The notes under the pieces were generated by a model. The model did no database searches, was not told where the DNA came from, and worked only from the letters and a program-made list of their open reading frames with translations. A program made the translations under genes and the position numbers. Shown in pieces: positions 19,392 through 28,537 of a DNA stretch of 64,000 nucleotides. The DNA comes from Pseudoduganella violacea (lineage in GTDB: Bacteria > Pseudomonadota > Gammaproteobacteria > Burkholderiales > Burkholderiaceae_D): positions 186,001 to 250,000 of the forward strand of contig NZ_JACHXD010000008.1 in NCBI RefSeq assembly GCF_014191875.1, read 5' to 3'. Position 1 is the stretch's first letter. Every line of letters begins with the position of its first letter.

Positions 19392-21647
19392 ATGAAATTT
19401 CGTTTCCCCATCGTCATCATCGACGAGGATTTCCGCTCTGAAAACACGTCCGGCCTGGGCATTCGCGCCCTGGCCGCCGCGATGGAAAAAGAAGGCATGG
19501 AAGTGCTGGGCGTGACCAGCTATGGCGACCTGTCCCAGTTCGCCCAGCAGCAATCGCGCGCCTCGGCCTTCGTGCTGTCCATCGACGACGAAGAATTCGG
19601 CGGCGGCACGGTCGAGGAAACCGATGCGGCCCTGAAGTCGCTGCGCGCCTTCGTCGAAGAGATCCGCTACAAGAACGCCGACATCCCGATCTATCTGTAC
19701 GGCGAAACCCGCACCTCGCGCCATATCCCCAACGATATCCTGCGCGAGCTGCATGGCTTCATCCATATGTTCGAGGACACGCCGGAATTCGTGGCGCGCC
19801 ACATCATCCGCGAAGCCAAGTCCTATCTGGACAGCCTGTCGCCGCCCTTCTTCCGCGCCCTGGTGCACTACGCCAACGACGGCTCCTACTCCTGGCACTG
19901 CCCCGGCCACTCCGGCGGCGTGGCCTTCCTGAAATCGCCGATCGGCCAGATGTTCCACCAGTTCTTCGGCGAGAACATGCTGCGCGCCGACGTCTGCAAC
20001 GCCGTGGAAGAATTGGGCCAGCTGCTGGACCACACCGGCCCCGTGGCCGCGTCCGAGCGCAACGCCGCCCGCATCTACAACGCCGACCACTGCTATTTCG
20101 TGACCAACGGCACCTCGACCTCGAACAAGATGGTGTGGCACTCCACGGTTGCCCCCGGCGACATCGTGGTGGTGGACCGCAACTGCCATAAATCGATCCT
20201 GCACTCGATCATCATGTGCGGCGCGATCCCTGTCTTCCTGATGCCGACCCGTAACCACCTCGGCATCATCGGCCCGATCCCGCTCGAAGAGTTCAGCATG
20301 GAGAGCATCCAGCGCAAGATCGAGAACAATCCGTTCGCGCGCGACGCCGCCAACAAGAAACCGCGCATCCTGACCATCACCCAGTCGACCTACGACGGCG
20401 TGGTCTACAACGTGGAAACCCTGCGCGAAATGCTGGACGGGAAAATCGACACCCTGCACTTCGACGAAGCGTGGCTGCCGCACGCCACCTTCCACGACTT
20501 CTACAAGGACATGCACGCCATCGGCAAGGACCGTCCGCGCGCCAAGGAGTCGCTGATCTTCTCGACCCAGTCGACCCACAAGCTGCTGGCCGGCCTGTCC
20601 CAGGCTTCGCAGGTGCTGGTGCGCGATTCCGAGTCGGTGCAGCTGGACAAGGACGCCTTCAATGAAGCGTACCTGATGCACACCTCGACCTCGCCGCAGT
20701 ACTCGATCATCGCCTCGTGCGACGTGGCCGCGGCCATGATGGAAGCGCCGGGCGGCACCGCCCTGGTGGAAGAATCCATCCTGGAAGCGCTGGACTTCCG
20801 CCGCGCCATGAAGAAGATCGACGAGGAATGGGGCAAGGACTGGTGGTTCAAGGTCTGGGGTCCGGACAGCTTCGCCGAGGAAGGCATCGGCTCGCAGCAA
20901 GACTGGATCTTCACCGAAGAGAGCAAGGAATGGCACGGCTTCGGCGACCTGGCGCCGGGCTTCAATATGCTCGATCCGATCAAGGCCACCATCGTCAACC
21001 CCGGCCTGTCGCTGGACGGCCAGTTCGGCGAAACCGGCATTCCCGCGTCCATCGTGACCAAGTACCTGGCCGAGCATGGCGTGATCGTGGAGAAGTGCGG
21101 CCTGTACTCCTTCTTCATCATGTTCACCATCGGCATCACCAAGGGCCGCTGGAATACGCTGCTGACCGCGCTGCAGCAGTTCAAGGACGATTACGACAAG
21201 AACGCGCCGATGTGGCGCATCCTGCCGGAGTTCTCGGCCGCCAATCCGCGCTACGAGAAGATGGGCCTGCGCGACCTGTGCCAGCAGATCCACGACTTCT
21301 ACAAGGCTTACGACGTGGCGCGCCTGACCACGGAGATGTACCTGTCCGACATGGTGCCGGCGATGAAGCCATCCGACGCCTTCGCCAAGATGGCGCACCG
21401 CGAAATCGAGCGCGTGGCGATCGACGACCTGGAAGGGCGCATCACCTCCATCCTGCTGACGCCTTACCCGCCCGGCATTCCTTTGCTGATTCCGGGCGAG
21501 CGCTTCAACAAGACCATCGTCGACTACCTGCGTTTCGCGCGCGACTTCAACGAACGCTTCTCCGGCTTCGAGACCGACGTGCACGGCCTGGTCAAGCGCG
21601 AAGTGAACGGCAAGCGCGACTACTTCGTCGACTGCGTCAAGCAATAA
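19392..21647 (+). CDS. Arginine/lysine/ornithine decarboxylase, AdiA-like
   Basis: This 751-residue protein is an inducible-type basic amino-acid decarboxylase of PLP fold type I, with the three-part layout of AdiA (about 755 residues): an N-terminal wing (1-130), a PLP core with Schiff-base lysine K397 in STQSTHKLLAGLSQAS and PLP-binding D358 in LHFDEAW, and the C-terminal domain. Such enzymes make agmatine or cadaverine plus CO2 and consume a proton, which supports acid tolerance. The acidic wing suggests AdiA-like decamer control. No antiporter gene lies beside it, so it may serve polyamine synthesis. Arginine is the more likely substrate, by length and similarity, but lysine is not excluded. 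Confidence 0.85.
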   Translation: MKFRFPIVIIDEDFRSENTSGLGIRALAAAMEKEGMEVLGVTSYGDLSQFAQQQSRASAFVLSIDDEEFGGGTVEETDAALKSLRAFVEEIRYKNADIPIYLYGETRTSRHIPNDILRELHGFIHMFEDTPEFVARHIIREAKSYLDSLSPPFFRALVHYANDGSYSWHCPGHSGGVAFLKSPIGQMFHQFFGENMLRADVCNAVEELGQLLDHTGPVAASERNAARIYNADHCYFVTNGTSTSNKMVWHSTVAPGDIVVVDRNCHKSILHSIIMCGAIPVFLMPTRNHLGIIGPIPLEEFSMESIQRKIENNPFARDAANKKPRILTITQSTYDGVVYNVETLREMLDGKIDTLHFDEAWLPHATFHDFYKDMHAIGKDRPRAKESLIFSTQSTHKLLAGLSQASQVLVRDSESVQLDKDAFNEAYLMHTSTSPQYSIIASCDVAAAMMEAPGGTALVEESILEALDFRRAMKKIDEEWGKDWWFKVWGPDSFAEEGIGSQQDWIFTEESKEWHGFGDLAPGFNMLDPIKATIVNPGLSLDGQFGETGIPASIVTKYLAEHGVIVEKCGLYSFFIMFTIGITKGRWNTLLTALQQFKDDYDKNAPMWRILPEFSAANPRYEKMGLRDLCQQIHDFYKAYDVARLTTEMYLSDMVPAMKPSDAFAKMAHREIERVAIDDLEGRITSILLTPYPPGIPLLIPGERFNKTIVDYLRFARDFNERFSGFETDVHGLVKREVNGKRDYFVDCVKQ

Positions 21648-21658
21648 AGCGGCACATA

Positions 21659-21711
21659 GCCCAGCCCGTGTCCACCTTGGTGCCAGGCACCAAGGTGGAC
21701 ACGGGCTGGGC
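21659..21711. repeat. 26-bp perfect inverted repeat (REP-like palindrome)
   Basis: Arms GCCCAGCCCGTGTCC... and its exact complement, 26 bp each, meet at a single central A (21685). The centre reads TTGGTGCCAGGCACCAA. No second copy is visible in this window. It sits directly after the decarboxylase stop and before a separate terminator, typical of dispersed intergenic palindromes. Confidence 0.85.
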
Positions 21712-21717
21712 CGTGGG

Positions 21718-21747
21718 AGGCAGCCTTCGGGCTGCCTTTTTCTTTTT
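21718..21747 (+). terminator. Rho-independent terminator of the decarboxylase gene
   Basis: AGGCAGCC, loop TTCG, GGCTGCCT, then TTTTCTTTTT. An 8-bp stem with a stable tetraloop and a strong T-run. Confidence 0.93.
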
Positions 21748-21858
21748 CTACTATCAAAAAGATCAGCTTTGTTGCGGCGCACGATTGGGCGTTGCCTCAC
21801 CCCAAGGCACGGCTAGCAATTTAGAATTTTGCGCGTTGCAATATTGTAGAAATTAAAA

Positions 21859-23565
21859 ATGCCCGCGCCCAGTTTTCGCCCGTATAGCATCACGTTCGTT
21901 CTCCTGCTGACCGCCTGCGGCGGCAGCACGGACCGTCCACCCCAGCACGATGAGGCCTTGCCGCCATCCCGCCTGGGCCAGCGCAGCGCCGCCCCGATGG
22001 CGGCCGCCGTATCCATCACGCCCCAGGAGGCCTCACGCTTCCTGGCCCAGGCCAGTTTCGGCCCGACCAGCCAGTCCATCAGCGAAGCAGCCAAGCTCGG
22101 CCCTGCCGCCTGGCTGGACAACCAGTTCGGCAAACCGCAGCGCTACCACCGCAGCTTTGTCGAGGCCCGCAGTACCGGCGGCAAGGCGCTGGACTACTAT
22201 GTGTACGATTCTTTCTGGCAGCAGGCCGTGCGCGGCGAAGACCAGCTGCGCCAGCGCATGGCATTCGCGCTATCGCAAATCTTCGTGATCTCCATGCTGG
22301 ATGATAACGTCGGCGCCAACCCGCGCGGCGTGGCCAGCTACTACGATATGCTGGCCACCCAAGCTTTCGGCAATTTCCGCCAGCTGCTGAAAGCGGTGGC
22401 CCTGCATCCGATGATGGGACTGTATATGTCCCATCTGCGCAACCAGAAGGAAGCGCCGGGCCGTTTGCCGGACCAGAATTTCGCGCGCGAGATCATGCAG
22501 CTGATGTCGATCGGCCTGTATGAGCTGAACCAGGACGGCAGCTTGAAGCTGTCCGGCGGCCGGCCCATCGAAACCTACGACAACGAGGATGTGGCCGGGC
22601 TGGCCAAGGTATTCACCGGCTGGAGCTGGGCCGGCCCGGACAAGGCGGCCGCGCGCTTCTACGGCCGCACCGCGGCCCCGAACCGCGACTGGGAGCCGAT
22701 GCAGCCCTATCCCGAATTCCATTCCAGCGGCAGCAAGCAGGTGCTGGGGCGGAAAATCAGCGACGGCAACCCCTACGTGGAACTGGAAGCCGCGCTGGAT
22801 ATTCTGGCCGCGCACCCGAATGTCGGCCCCTTCATTGGCCGCCAGCTGATTCAACGCCTGGTGACCAGCAATCCCAGTCCCGCCTATGTGGGCCGCGTGG
22901 CGGCCGCCTTCAACAACAATGGCAAGGGTGTGCGCGGCGATATGAAGGCGGTGATCCGCGCCATCCTGCTCGATGCCGAGGCGCGCCGCCCCCCCAGCGG
23001 CAATAGCGGCGGCAAGCTGCGCGAGCCGGTGCTGCGCCTGGCGAACTGGATGCGCGCGTTCAACGCCACATCGAAATCGGGCTACTACCAGATGTGGCAT
23101 CTGGACGATCCGGTGCGCGCTCTGGGCCAGACCGCGATGCGTTCGCCGACGGTCTTCAATTTCTATCGCCCGGCTTACACGCCGCCCAATTCGTCCATCG
23201 CCGCCGCTGGACTGGTCGCGCCCGAGTTCCAGATCACGGCCGAGCCTTCAGTCATCGGCTATCTGAACTATATGCAGTTTGCCATTCCCCATGGTCTGGG
23301 CCGGGACTACGATATCCGCGCCGATTACCGCAACGAATTCCCCCTGGCCATGCAGCCGGAGCAGCTGGTGGAACGGCTCAATCTGCTCTTGCTCAATGGC
23401 GCCATGTCACCGGGCCTGCGCCAGCAGATCGTGCAGGCCGTAAACAATGTGCCCGTGCCGGCCCGCGCCAGCCAGGCGCGCTATATCAGCGACAAACAAT
23501 ATGACCGTGTGCACCTGGCCATCTACCTTGCCATGAGTTCGCCCGAATACCTGGTGCAGAAATAA
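21859..23565 (+). CDS. DUF1800 domain lipoprotein
   Basis: This 568-residue protein begins with a lipoprotein signal ending in the lipobox LLLTAC (cysteine near residue 20), then a DUF1800 domain. Recognisable motifs are ASRFLAQASFGPT near the start, the RQRMAFALSQIFVIS stretch, NFAREIMQLMSIGLYELNQDG in the middle, and a C-terminal AIYLAMSSPEYLVQK end. DUF1800 proteins are nearly always encoded next to a DUF1501 protein, as here (8 bp gap). Their biochemical role is unknown; a cell-surface or periplasmic location is suggested by the lipobox. Confidence 0.85.
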   Translation: MPAPSFRPYSITFVLLLTACGGSTDRPPQHDEALPPSRLGQRSAAPMAAAVSITPQEASRFLAQASFGPTSQSISEAAKLGPAAWLDNQFGKPQRYHRSFVEARSTGGKALDYYVYDSFWQQAVRGEDQLRQRMAFALSQIFVISMLDDNVGANPRGVASYYDMLATQAFGNFRQLLKAVALHPMMGLYMSHLRNQKEAPGRLPDQNFAREIMQLMSIGLYELNQDGSLKLSGGRPIETYDNEDVAGLAKVFTGWSWAGPDKAAARFYGRTAAPNRDWEPMQPYPEFHSSGSKQVLGRKISDGNPYVELEAALDILAAHPNVGPFIGRQLIQRLVTSNPSPAYVGRVAAAFNNNGKGVRGDMKAVIRAILLDAEARRPPSGNSGGKLREPVLRLANWMRAFNATSKSGYYQMWHLDDPVRALGQTAMRSPTVFNFYRPAYTPPNSSIAAAGLVAPEFQITAEPSVIGYLNYMQFAIPHGLGRDYDIRADYRNEFPLAMQPEQLVERLNLLLLNGAMSPGLRQQIVQAVNNVPVPARASQARYISDKQYDRVHLAIYLAMSSPEYLVQK

Positions 23566-23573
23566 GGATAGCC

Positions 23574-25001
23574 ATGACCCCTACTTCTCCGGCACGCCGG
23601 CGCTTCGTTTCGTCCCTGCTGACCTTGGCCGGCGGCGCCGCCACGCCCATGGCCCTGAATCTGGCAGCCATCCATGCCGCTGCCGCCGCCTCGGCCAGCG
23701 ATTACCGCGCCCTGGTCTGCGTCTTTTTGGGCGGCGGCAACGACCATTACAACACCGTGCTCGCCACCGACCGCGCTTCCTGGGCGGCTTACCAGGGCGC
23801 GCGCAATACCGGCGGCGGCATGTCGATCGCGCTGGCCGCACCAGGCCAGCCGGGCGGCGTGCTGCCGCTGACGCCCGCGACGCCACACGCCGGGCGCAGC
23901 TTCGCCCTGCATCCGCAGTTGCCGCAGCTGCGCGGCTTGTTCGATGCCGGACGCGCGGCCGTGGTGGCGAATGTGGGCACCTTGCTGGCGCCGACCAGCC
24001 GCGCCGACTATCTGCGGCGCGGCCCGCTGCTGCCGCCCAAGCTGTTTTCGCATAACGACCAGCAGGCAATGTGGCAATCCTGCCAGCCCGAGGGCGCGAC
24101 GCACGGCTGGGGCGGCCGCCTGGGCGAGCTGCTGGCTTCGGCCAATAGCCAGGCCAGCTTCACCTGCATTTCCACCGCCGGCAATGCCGTCTTTGGCGCG
24201 GGCCGGCTGTTGACGCCGTACCAGATCAGCGCCGAAGGCGCGCTGCCCGTCAACCGCCTCGACCAGCCGCTCTTCGCCAATGCGCGCCATCCGCTGCGGG
24301 CCATCATCAGCAATCCGCACAGCCACCTGTTGGAACAGGAATACGCCGCCGTGATGCGCCGCGCACTGGAGGCGCAAGCCCTGATGGGCGCGGCGTATGC
24401 GCCAGCCGGGCCGGGCGGTGTCCCCAATCCCGGCAACTATTTCAGTCCTGACGCCGGCGCGCCGCGCGTCAACCCATTGGCCGTGCAACTGCACACGGTG
24501 GCGCGCATCATCGCCGGCCGCGCCACGCTGGGCATGCGCCGCCAAGTGTTCTTTGTGCATCTGGGCGGCTTCGACACCCACGATTTCCAGCGCAACCGGC
24601 ATGCCGAGCTGATGGCGCGCCTCGATCATGGCCTGGCGTATTTCGACGGTCTGATGGCGAATCTACGTGGCAGCAATTTGCGCGAGCAGGTCACGCTGTT
24701 CACGGCCTCCGACTTTGGGCGCACCCTGAGCAGCAATGGCGACGGCACGGACCATGGCTGGGGCGCCCACCATTTCGTGCTGGGCGGCGCGGTACGGGGC
24801 CGTAATCTCTACGGGGCCTTCCCGCCCATCGGCCTGGGCCATGACCACGAGGTCGGCCAGGGCGTGCTGCTGCCCCAGTTTTCGGTGGAACAGTATGGCG
24901 CCACGCTGGCCAGTTGGTTCGGCGTCTCCGCCGGCCAGCTCAGCGATATCTTTCCCAATCTGGGTAATTTCAATAGCCGCAATCTCGGCTTCATGGCCTG
25001 A
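23574..25001 (+). CDS. DUF1501 domain protein, Tat-type signal
   Basis: This 475-residue protein has an N-terminal twin-arginine-like signal (ARRRFVSSLLTLAGG) and a DUF1501 domain, a relative of the sulfatase/alkaline-phosphatase fold. Motifs seen are VCVFLGGGNDHYNT near the start, LGGFDTHDFQRNRH in the middle and TASDFGRTLSSNGDGTDHGWGAHH toward the end; the Asp/His residues in these could bind metal. Tat export would suit a protein that folds with its metal in the cytoplasm. It forms an operon with the DUF1800 lipoprotein, ended by the terminator at 25055. Substrate unknown. Confidence 0.85.
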   Translation: MTPTSPARRRFVSSLLTLAGGAATPMALNLAAIHAAAAASASDYRALVCVFLGGGNDHYNTVLATDRASWAAYQGARNTGGGMSIALAAPGQPGGVLPLTPATPHAGRSFALHPQLPQLRGLFDAGRAAVVANVGTLLAPTSRADYLRRGPLLPPKLFSHNDQQAMWQSCQPEGATHGWGGRLGELLASANSQASFTCISTAGNAVFGAGRLLTPYQISAEGALPVNRLDQPLFANARHPLRAIISNPHSHLLEQEYAAVMRRALEAQALMGAAYAPAGPGGVPNPGNYFSPDAGAPRVNPLAVQLHTVARIIAGRATLGMRRQVFFVHLGGFDTHDFQRNRHAELMARLDHGLAYFDGLMANLRGSNLREQVTLFTASDFGRTLSSNGDGTDHGWGAHHFVLGGAVRGRNLYGAFPPIGLGHDHEVGQGVLLPQFSVEQYGATLASWFGVSAGQLSDIFPNLGNFNSRNLGFMA

Positions 25002-25054
25002 TACGGTTGCGGCGGCTCAAAGCCGCGCCAGTCGCCGCGCCTATATTAGGGAGG

Positions 25055-25082
25055 CGCCGCCACACGGCTTGGCGGCGTTTTT
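25055..25082 (+). terminator. Rho-independent terminator of the DUF1800-DUF1501 operon
   Basis: CGCCGCCA, 7-base loop, TGGCGGCG, then TTTTT. An 8-bp perfect stem in the gap before the next gene. Confidence 0.88.
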
Positions 25083-25103
25083 CCAACCCAGGCAGGGGGC
25101 CGT

Positions 25104-26492
25104 ATGGCGCTCGCGGTATGGCTGCACAATGGCGATCCGGCGCAGCCGTCCACGGCCGGCGCGGCGGCCGCGCTGCGCCAGGCACTGCTGCGGGCAGCCG
25201 TGCACGTGCAGGCCCAGCCGCAAGACGGGGGCTATGGCATCGTGGTCTTCGCCCAGGCCGATGCGGCGCTGCTGGAGCGCTTGCGTGCCCTGGCCGCCTC
25301 GGCCTGCGTGCTGGCGGTCGGCTGCGAGCCGCTGAGTCCGGCCACGATGTGGCGTGTGCTGCAAGCCGGCGCCTGCGATGTGCTGCTATGGGCCGACGCG
25401 CAGGCATGCGGCGCGCAAGTGCTGGCCCGGCTGCAGCGCTGGCATGCGGTGCAAGCGCTGCTCGCTTCGCCCGCCGTCAGCGGCTTGCTGGTCGGCGACA
25501 GCCCTTGCTGGCGCGCCCTGCTGCGCGGCGTCGTCGAGGTGGCCGCCTTCACCACCTCCTCCGTCCTGATCACCGGCGAAACGGGCACCGGCAAGGACTT
25601 GATCGCGCAAGCCATCCACCGCCTGAGCGGACTAGCCGGCGAGTTGACCGTGCTCGACTGCTCCACCCTGGCGCCCGAGCTGGCCGGCAGCGAGTTCTTC
25701 GGCCACGAGCGGGGCGCCTTCACCGGCGCCGTGCAGGCGCGCGACGGCGCCTTCGCGCTGGCCGACGGCGGCCTGCTGTTCCTGGACGAGGTGGGCGAAC
25801 TGCCGCTGGCCATGCAAGCGCAGTTGCTGCGCGTGATCCAGGAGCAGAAATACAAACGCCTGGGCAGCAATACCTGGCAGCCCAGCCGCTTCCGCCTGGT
25901 GTGCGCCACCAACCGCGAGCTGGAGGCCGAAGTGGCGCGCGGCGGCTTTCGCGCGGACTTGTATTACCGCATCGCGGCCTGGCGCTGCCGCACCCCGCCC
26001 TTGCGCGAACGGCGCAGCGATATCCTGGCGCTGGCCAGCCATTTTCTGCGCCAGCTGGCCGCTGGCCGCGACTATGCGCTGGACCCGGCGCTGCGCGATT
26101 ACCTGCTGGCGCGCGACTATCCCGGCAATGTGCGCGAACTGCGCCAGACCGTGGCGCGCATCTGGCACCGCCATTGCGGCCCCGCTCCGATCACCCTGGG
26201 CGCCATCCCGCCCGACGAGCGCCCCGCCGGCGAGCCGCCCTGGCCCGACGCGCAATTCATGGCGGCCATCCGCCACGCCCTGGACCGGGGCCAGAGCCTG
26301 GGCCGCATCGGCCAGGCGGCGGCCGACGCGGCCATCCGGCTGGCGCTGGAACAGGAGGACGGCAATAACCAGCGCGCCGCGCTGCGTCTGGGCGTGACCG
26401 ACCGCGCCCTGCAACTGCGGCGCAAGGCCCAGGCCGACAGTGCGAAAACTAGTCCAGATGCGCCAGGCGCAGCAAGTTCCCACCCAGGATGA
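25104..26492 (+). CDS. Sigma-54-dependent activator (bacterial enhancer-binding protein)
   Basis: This 462-residue protein has a complete sigma-54 AAA+ domain (about residues 125-355): Walker A GETGTGKD (158-165), the sigma-54 contact loop GAFTGA (204-209), Walker B LLFLDEVGE (224-232) and the R-finger region FRADLYYRI. A FIS-like helix-turn-helix (NNQRAALRLGVTDRALQLRRK pattern) ends it. The first 115 residues look like a receiver remnant without a phosphoacceptor aspartate pocket or the C-terminal conserved lysine, so phosphorylation control seems lost. It is convergent with, and overlaps by 44 bp, the last gene of the minus-strand cluster that starts from a sigma-54 promoter at 34430, the obvious candidate target. 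Confidence 0.88.
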   Translation: MALAVWLHNGDPAQPSTAGAAAALRQALLRAAVHVQAQPQDGGYGIVVFAQADAALLERLRALAASACVLAVGCEPLSPATMWRVLQAGACDVLLWADAQACGAQVLARLQRWHAVQALLASPAVSGLLVGDSPCWRALLRGVVEVAAFTTSSVLITGETGTGKDLIAQAIHRLSGLAGELTVLDCSTLAPELAGSEFFGHERGAFTGAVQARDGAFALADGGLLFLDEVGELPLAMQAQLLRVIQEQKYKRLGSNTWQPSRFRLVCATNRELEAEVARGGFRADLYYRIAAWRCRTPPLRERRSDILALASHFLRQLAAGRDYALDPALRDYLLARDYPGNVRELRQTVARIWHRHCGPAPITLGAIPPDERPAGEPPWPDAQFMAAIRHALDRGQSLGRIGQAAADAAIRLALEQEDGNNQRAALRLGVTDRALQLRRKAQADSAKTSPDAPGAASSHPG

Positions 26493-27177
26493 GCGCTTCG
26501 TCGCGCGGACGCAATCCCAGCAGGCGGATCTTGTGCAGCTCCAGCGCCGGATGCAGCCAGGGGCCGTCGGAACCGAACAGCAGCTTGTGCGGGCCGGCGC
26601 GGCGCACGGCCTGCCGCAGCAGGTCGAAGCGGCGCACGCCGGCGCTGTCGGCATAAATATTCGCATGCCGCGCCAAATGGTCGATCAGGGCCAGTTGCGC
26701 GGCCCAATCGTCGGCGAAGCTGCCCAGATGCGGCAGGATGAAATTCACGTCCGGGTATTGCTCGGCCAGCAGCTCGGCCACCGCCACCTCACCCACCGGG
26801 TCATACAGCACGGGCAGGCGGAAACGCCGCGCCGCCTCGCATACCTCGCCGCTGATGCGCGCATCGTGGCGATGCACCTTGATGCCGACAAAGCCATAAC
26901 GCTCCACCGCCCGCTGCACCATGGCCGCGATGCGTCCCCGGTCGCGGCGGGCGTGCACAAAGGCGAAGCCCAGCAGGCGCCCGGGAGCGGCGGCCACGAT
27001 CTCCGCCACGGCGGCGTTGGCCAGCGCATAATCCGAATGGAAGCTGGCAAACAGCACGCTGCGGTCGATGCCGGCCCGGGCGGCGCGCGGCAGATAGCGC
27101 GACAGCGCGGTATCGCTGTCCCATGGTCCGCTCAAGCCGTCGCCCGGCCCCGCATGGCAGTGGCAATCGACGATCAT
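26449..27177 (-). CDS. Amidohydrolase-family (TIM-barrel) metal-dependent hydrolase
   Basis: This 242-residue protein fits the amidohydrolase-2 (COG2159-like) group: metal-binding HxH at the very start (MIVDCHCHAG), a barrel-strand motif GFVGIKVHRH, histidine in FILPHLGSFADDW and the final metal aspartate in LLFGSDGPW. The family includes decarboxylases and hydrolases of aromatic or lactone compounds. It is short but appears complete. Its ATG overlaps the stop of the upstream glycine-zipper gene (ATGA), so it is the last gene of the cluster. The substrate is unknown. Confidence 0.8.
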   Translation of the reverse strand: MIVDCHCHAGPGDGLSGPWDSDTALSRYLPRAARAGIDRSVLFASFHSDYALANAAVAEIVAAAPGRLLGFAFVHARRDRGRIAAMVQRAVERYGFVGIKVHRHDARISGEVCEAARRFRLPVLYDPVGEVAVAELLAEQYPDVNFILPHLGSFADDWAAQLALIDHLARHANIYADSAGVRRFDLLRQAVRRAGPHKLLFGSDGPWLHPALELHKIRLLGLRPRDEALILGGNLLRLAHLD

Positions 27178-27731
27178 GTCCAGGTCCCGAAGTGGGGAGC
27201 GTGCTGGCGCAGCGCCTGCAGCAAGGCTTGGCGCACGGCGGCCGGACTGCCGTCACCCTCGCCCGCCGCGCGCGCCGCGCTGCCGGCGATGCGCACGAAG
27301 CGGCGCGCCATTTCAAATTCGCGCTCTTCCATCGCCAGTTCGCCGAACTCCAGCTCCAGCGCCTTGCCCAACGCGCCGCCCAGGGCCGAGCCCAGCGCCG
27401 TCCCGACGCCGGGTATCGGTATCATCGATCCGAGCGCGCCGCCGACAAAAGGCAAGGCCTGCTTGGCCACGCCTTTCAGCACGCCGCCCAGGGGCTTGAC
27501 CGCCTTGCCGATGGCGGAACCGGCTTTCTTCACGCCCTTCCACACGCTCTTGAACACATTGCCCAGGAATTGTTCCAGCTCCGCTTCGCTGGAGACGGAC
27601 AGCAGCTCCATCGCCAGCGCCATTTCCTGCGCTTCGCTGAACAATCTTTCGCTTCGGCCAAATTCCATGATTTCGAAGCCGCCCGCCGCCTTGGCGCGGC
27701 AGGATGGGCAGCCGCAGTCCGATTTGTACAT
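27174..27731 (-). CDS. Glycine-zipper protein with ELLSV-EAELEQFLG module (copy 1)
   Basis: This 185-residue protein has a Cys-rich head (SDCGCPSCRAKAAGG), then the helical module ELLSVSSEAELEQFLG (about residues 38-53), a Lys/Gly-rich link, a hydrophobic glycine-zipper stretch (VGGALGSMIPIPGVGTALGS and on), and a C-terminal charged helix EEREFEMARRFVRIAG. Copy 2 at 33103 shares the same order and the same key residues. No signal peptide is seen. Glycine zippers usually insert in or pack against membranes. GAGGAG precedes the ATG. Length and composition do not match a family I can name. The amidohydrolase follows by ATGA overlap. Confidence 0.75.
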   Translation of the reverse strand: MYKSDCGCPSCRAKAAGGFEIMEFGRSERLFSEAQEMALAMELLSVSSEAELEQFLGNVFKSVWKGVKKAGSAIGKAVKPLGGVLKGVAKQALPFVGGALGSMIPIPGVGTALGSALGGALGKALELEFGELAMEEREFEMARRFVRIAGSAARAAGEGDGSPAAVRQALLQALRQHAPHFGTWT

Positions 27732-27757
27732 GCTGTTCTCCTCGATTAAGTCCAACT

Positions 27758-28537
27758 TCAAGTCCAGATTTCGCCGAGCACTTCCAGTTCCAGCTCGCGC
27801 CGCTGATTGGTCAGCACGCCGGGACTGCTGCGGAACATATCGTCGTGGATGCGGCGCTCGATGGCGCGGCGCTGCGCATCGCCGATGCCGCTGGGCGCGA
27901 TATACACCTGGTGCGCGCTGAGCGGCAATCCCATCATCTGCCCGCACAAGGCATGCTGCTGCAGGCGCCGGCGCAGATTGTCGGTCTGGCCGCTATAGGC
28001 GCGGCGCTGGCCGTTGACGGTGAATTCGATCAGGTAAAAGCCGGCGCCCGCGGTGCGCGGATCGGCCAGCGCGCTGGCCACATTGCCCATGGCGACATAG
28101 CTGGGGCGCTGGGCAGCTGGCAGCCGACCCAGGGTGGCCGCCAGCGTGGGCGGCACCTCATAGCCGTCGTCGTCCTGCGCGTCGTCCGCATAGCCATCGT
28201 CCGGCATGGAAGCCGGTTCCAGCGTGGCATAGGGATCGCGCAAGACATAGCCATACGGGCCATATAGCCAGCTGCCGCCGTAGTCAGGCCTTGGCCGCGG
28301 ATGGCGCTGGCGGAAGCGCGGATGGGGCGCCGGCCAGGGCGGCAGCCGTCCTGGCGCGCGCGGAGCGGAACCGCGTGGACCGGCGGCCAAGCCGCGCGCG
28401 TTGCCTCGGCTGCGCGGCTGGACCAGCGCGCGGCCACCGGCCATGCCGCCGCCCCGTGCCGAGCGCCGTCCATACATCTCGCCTTCCAGCTCCCATAGCT
28501 CCGGTGCGAATGGCAGGGATTCGAATTGCTGATTCAT
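27758..28537 (-). CDS. GIY-YIG domain protein with disordered N-terminus
   Basis: Residues 1-130 of this 259-residue protein are low-complexity, rich in Gly/Arg/Pro, with an acidic patch (DDGYADDAQDDDGYE). Residues 165-245 carry a GIY-YIG-like nuclease fold: GFYLIEF, then AYSGQTDNLRRRLQQH with the family's Y, G, T and R, an acidic residue in ERRIHDD (E227) and N244 near the end. UvrC, homing enzymes and several toxin or restriction enzymes use this fold to cut DNA. In a cluster without other DNA enzymes its job is unclear. Its start overlaps the upstream PLP gene stop (ATGA). Confidence 0.7.
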   Translation of the reverse strand: MNQQFESLPFAPELWELEGEMYGRRSARGGGMAGGRALVQPRSRGNARGLAAGPRGSAPRAPGRLPPWPAPHPRFRQRHPRPRPDYGGSWLYGPYGYVLRDPYATLEPASMPDDGYADDAQDDDGYEVPPTLAATLGRLPAAQRPSYVAMGNVASALADPRTAGAGFYLIEFTVNGQRRAYSGQTDNLRRRLQQHALCGQMMGLPLSAHQVYIAPSGIGDAQRRAIERRIHDDMFRSSPGVLTNQRRELELEVLGEIWT

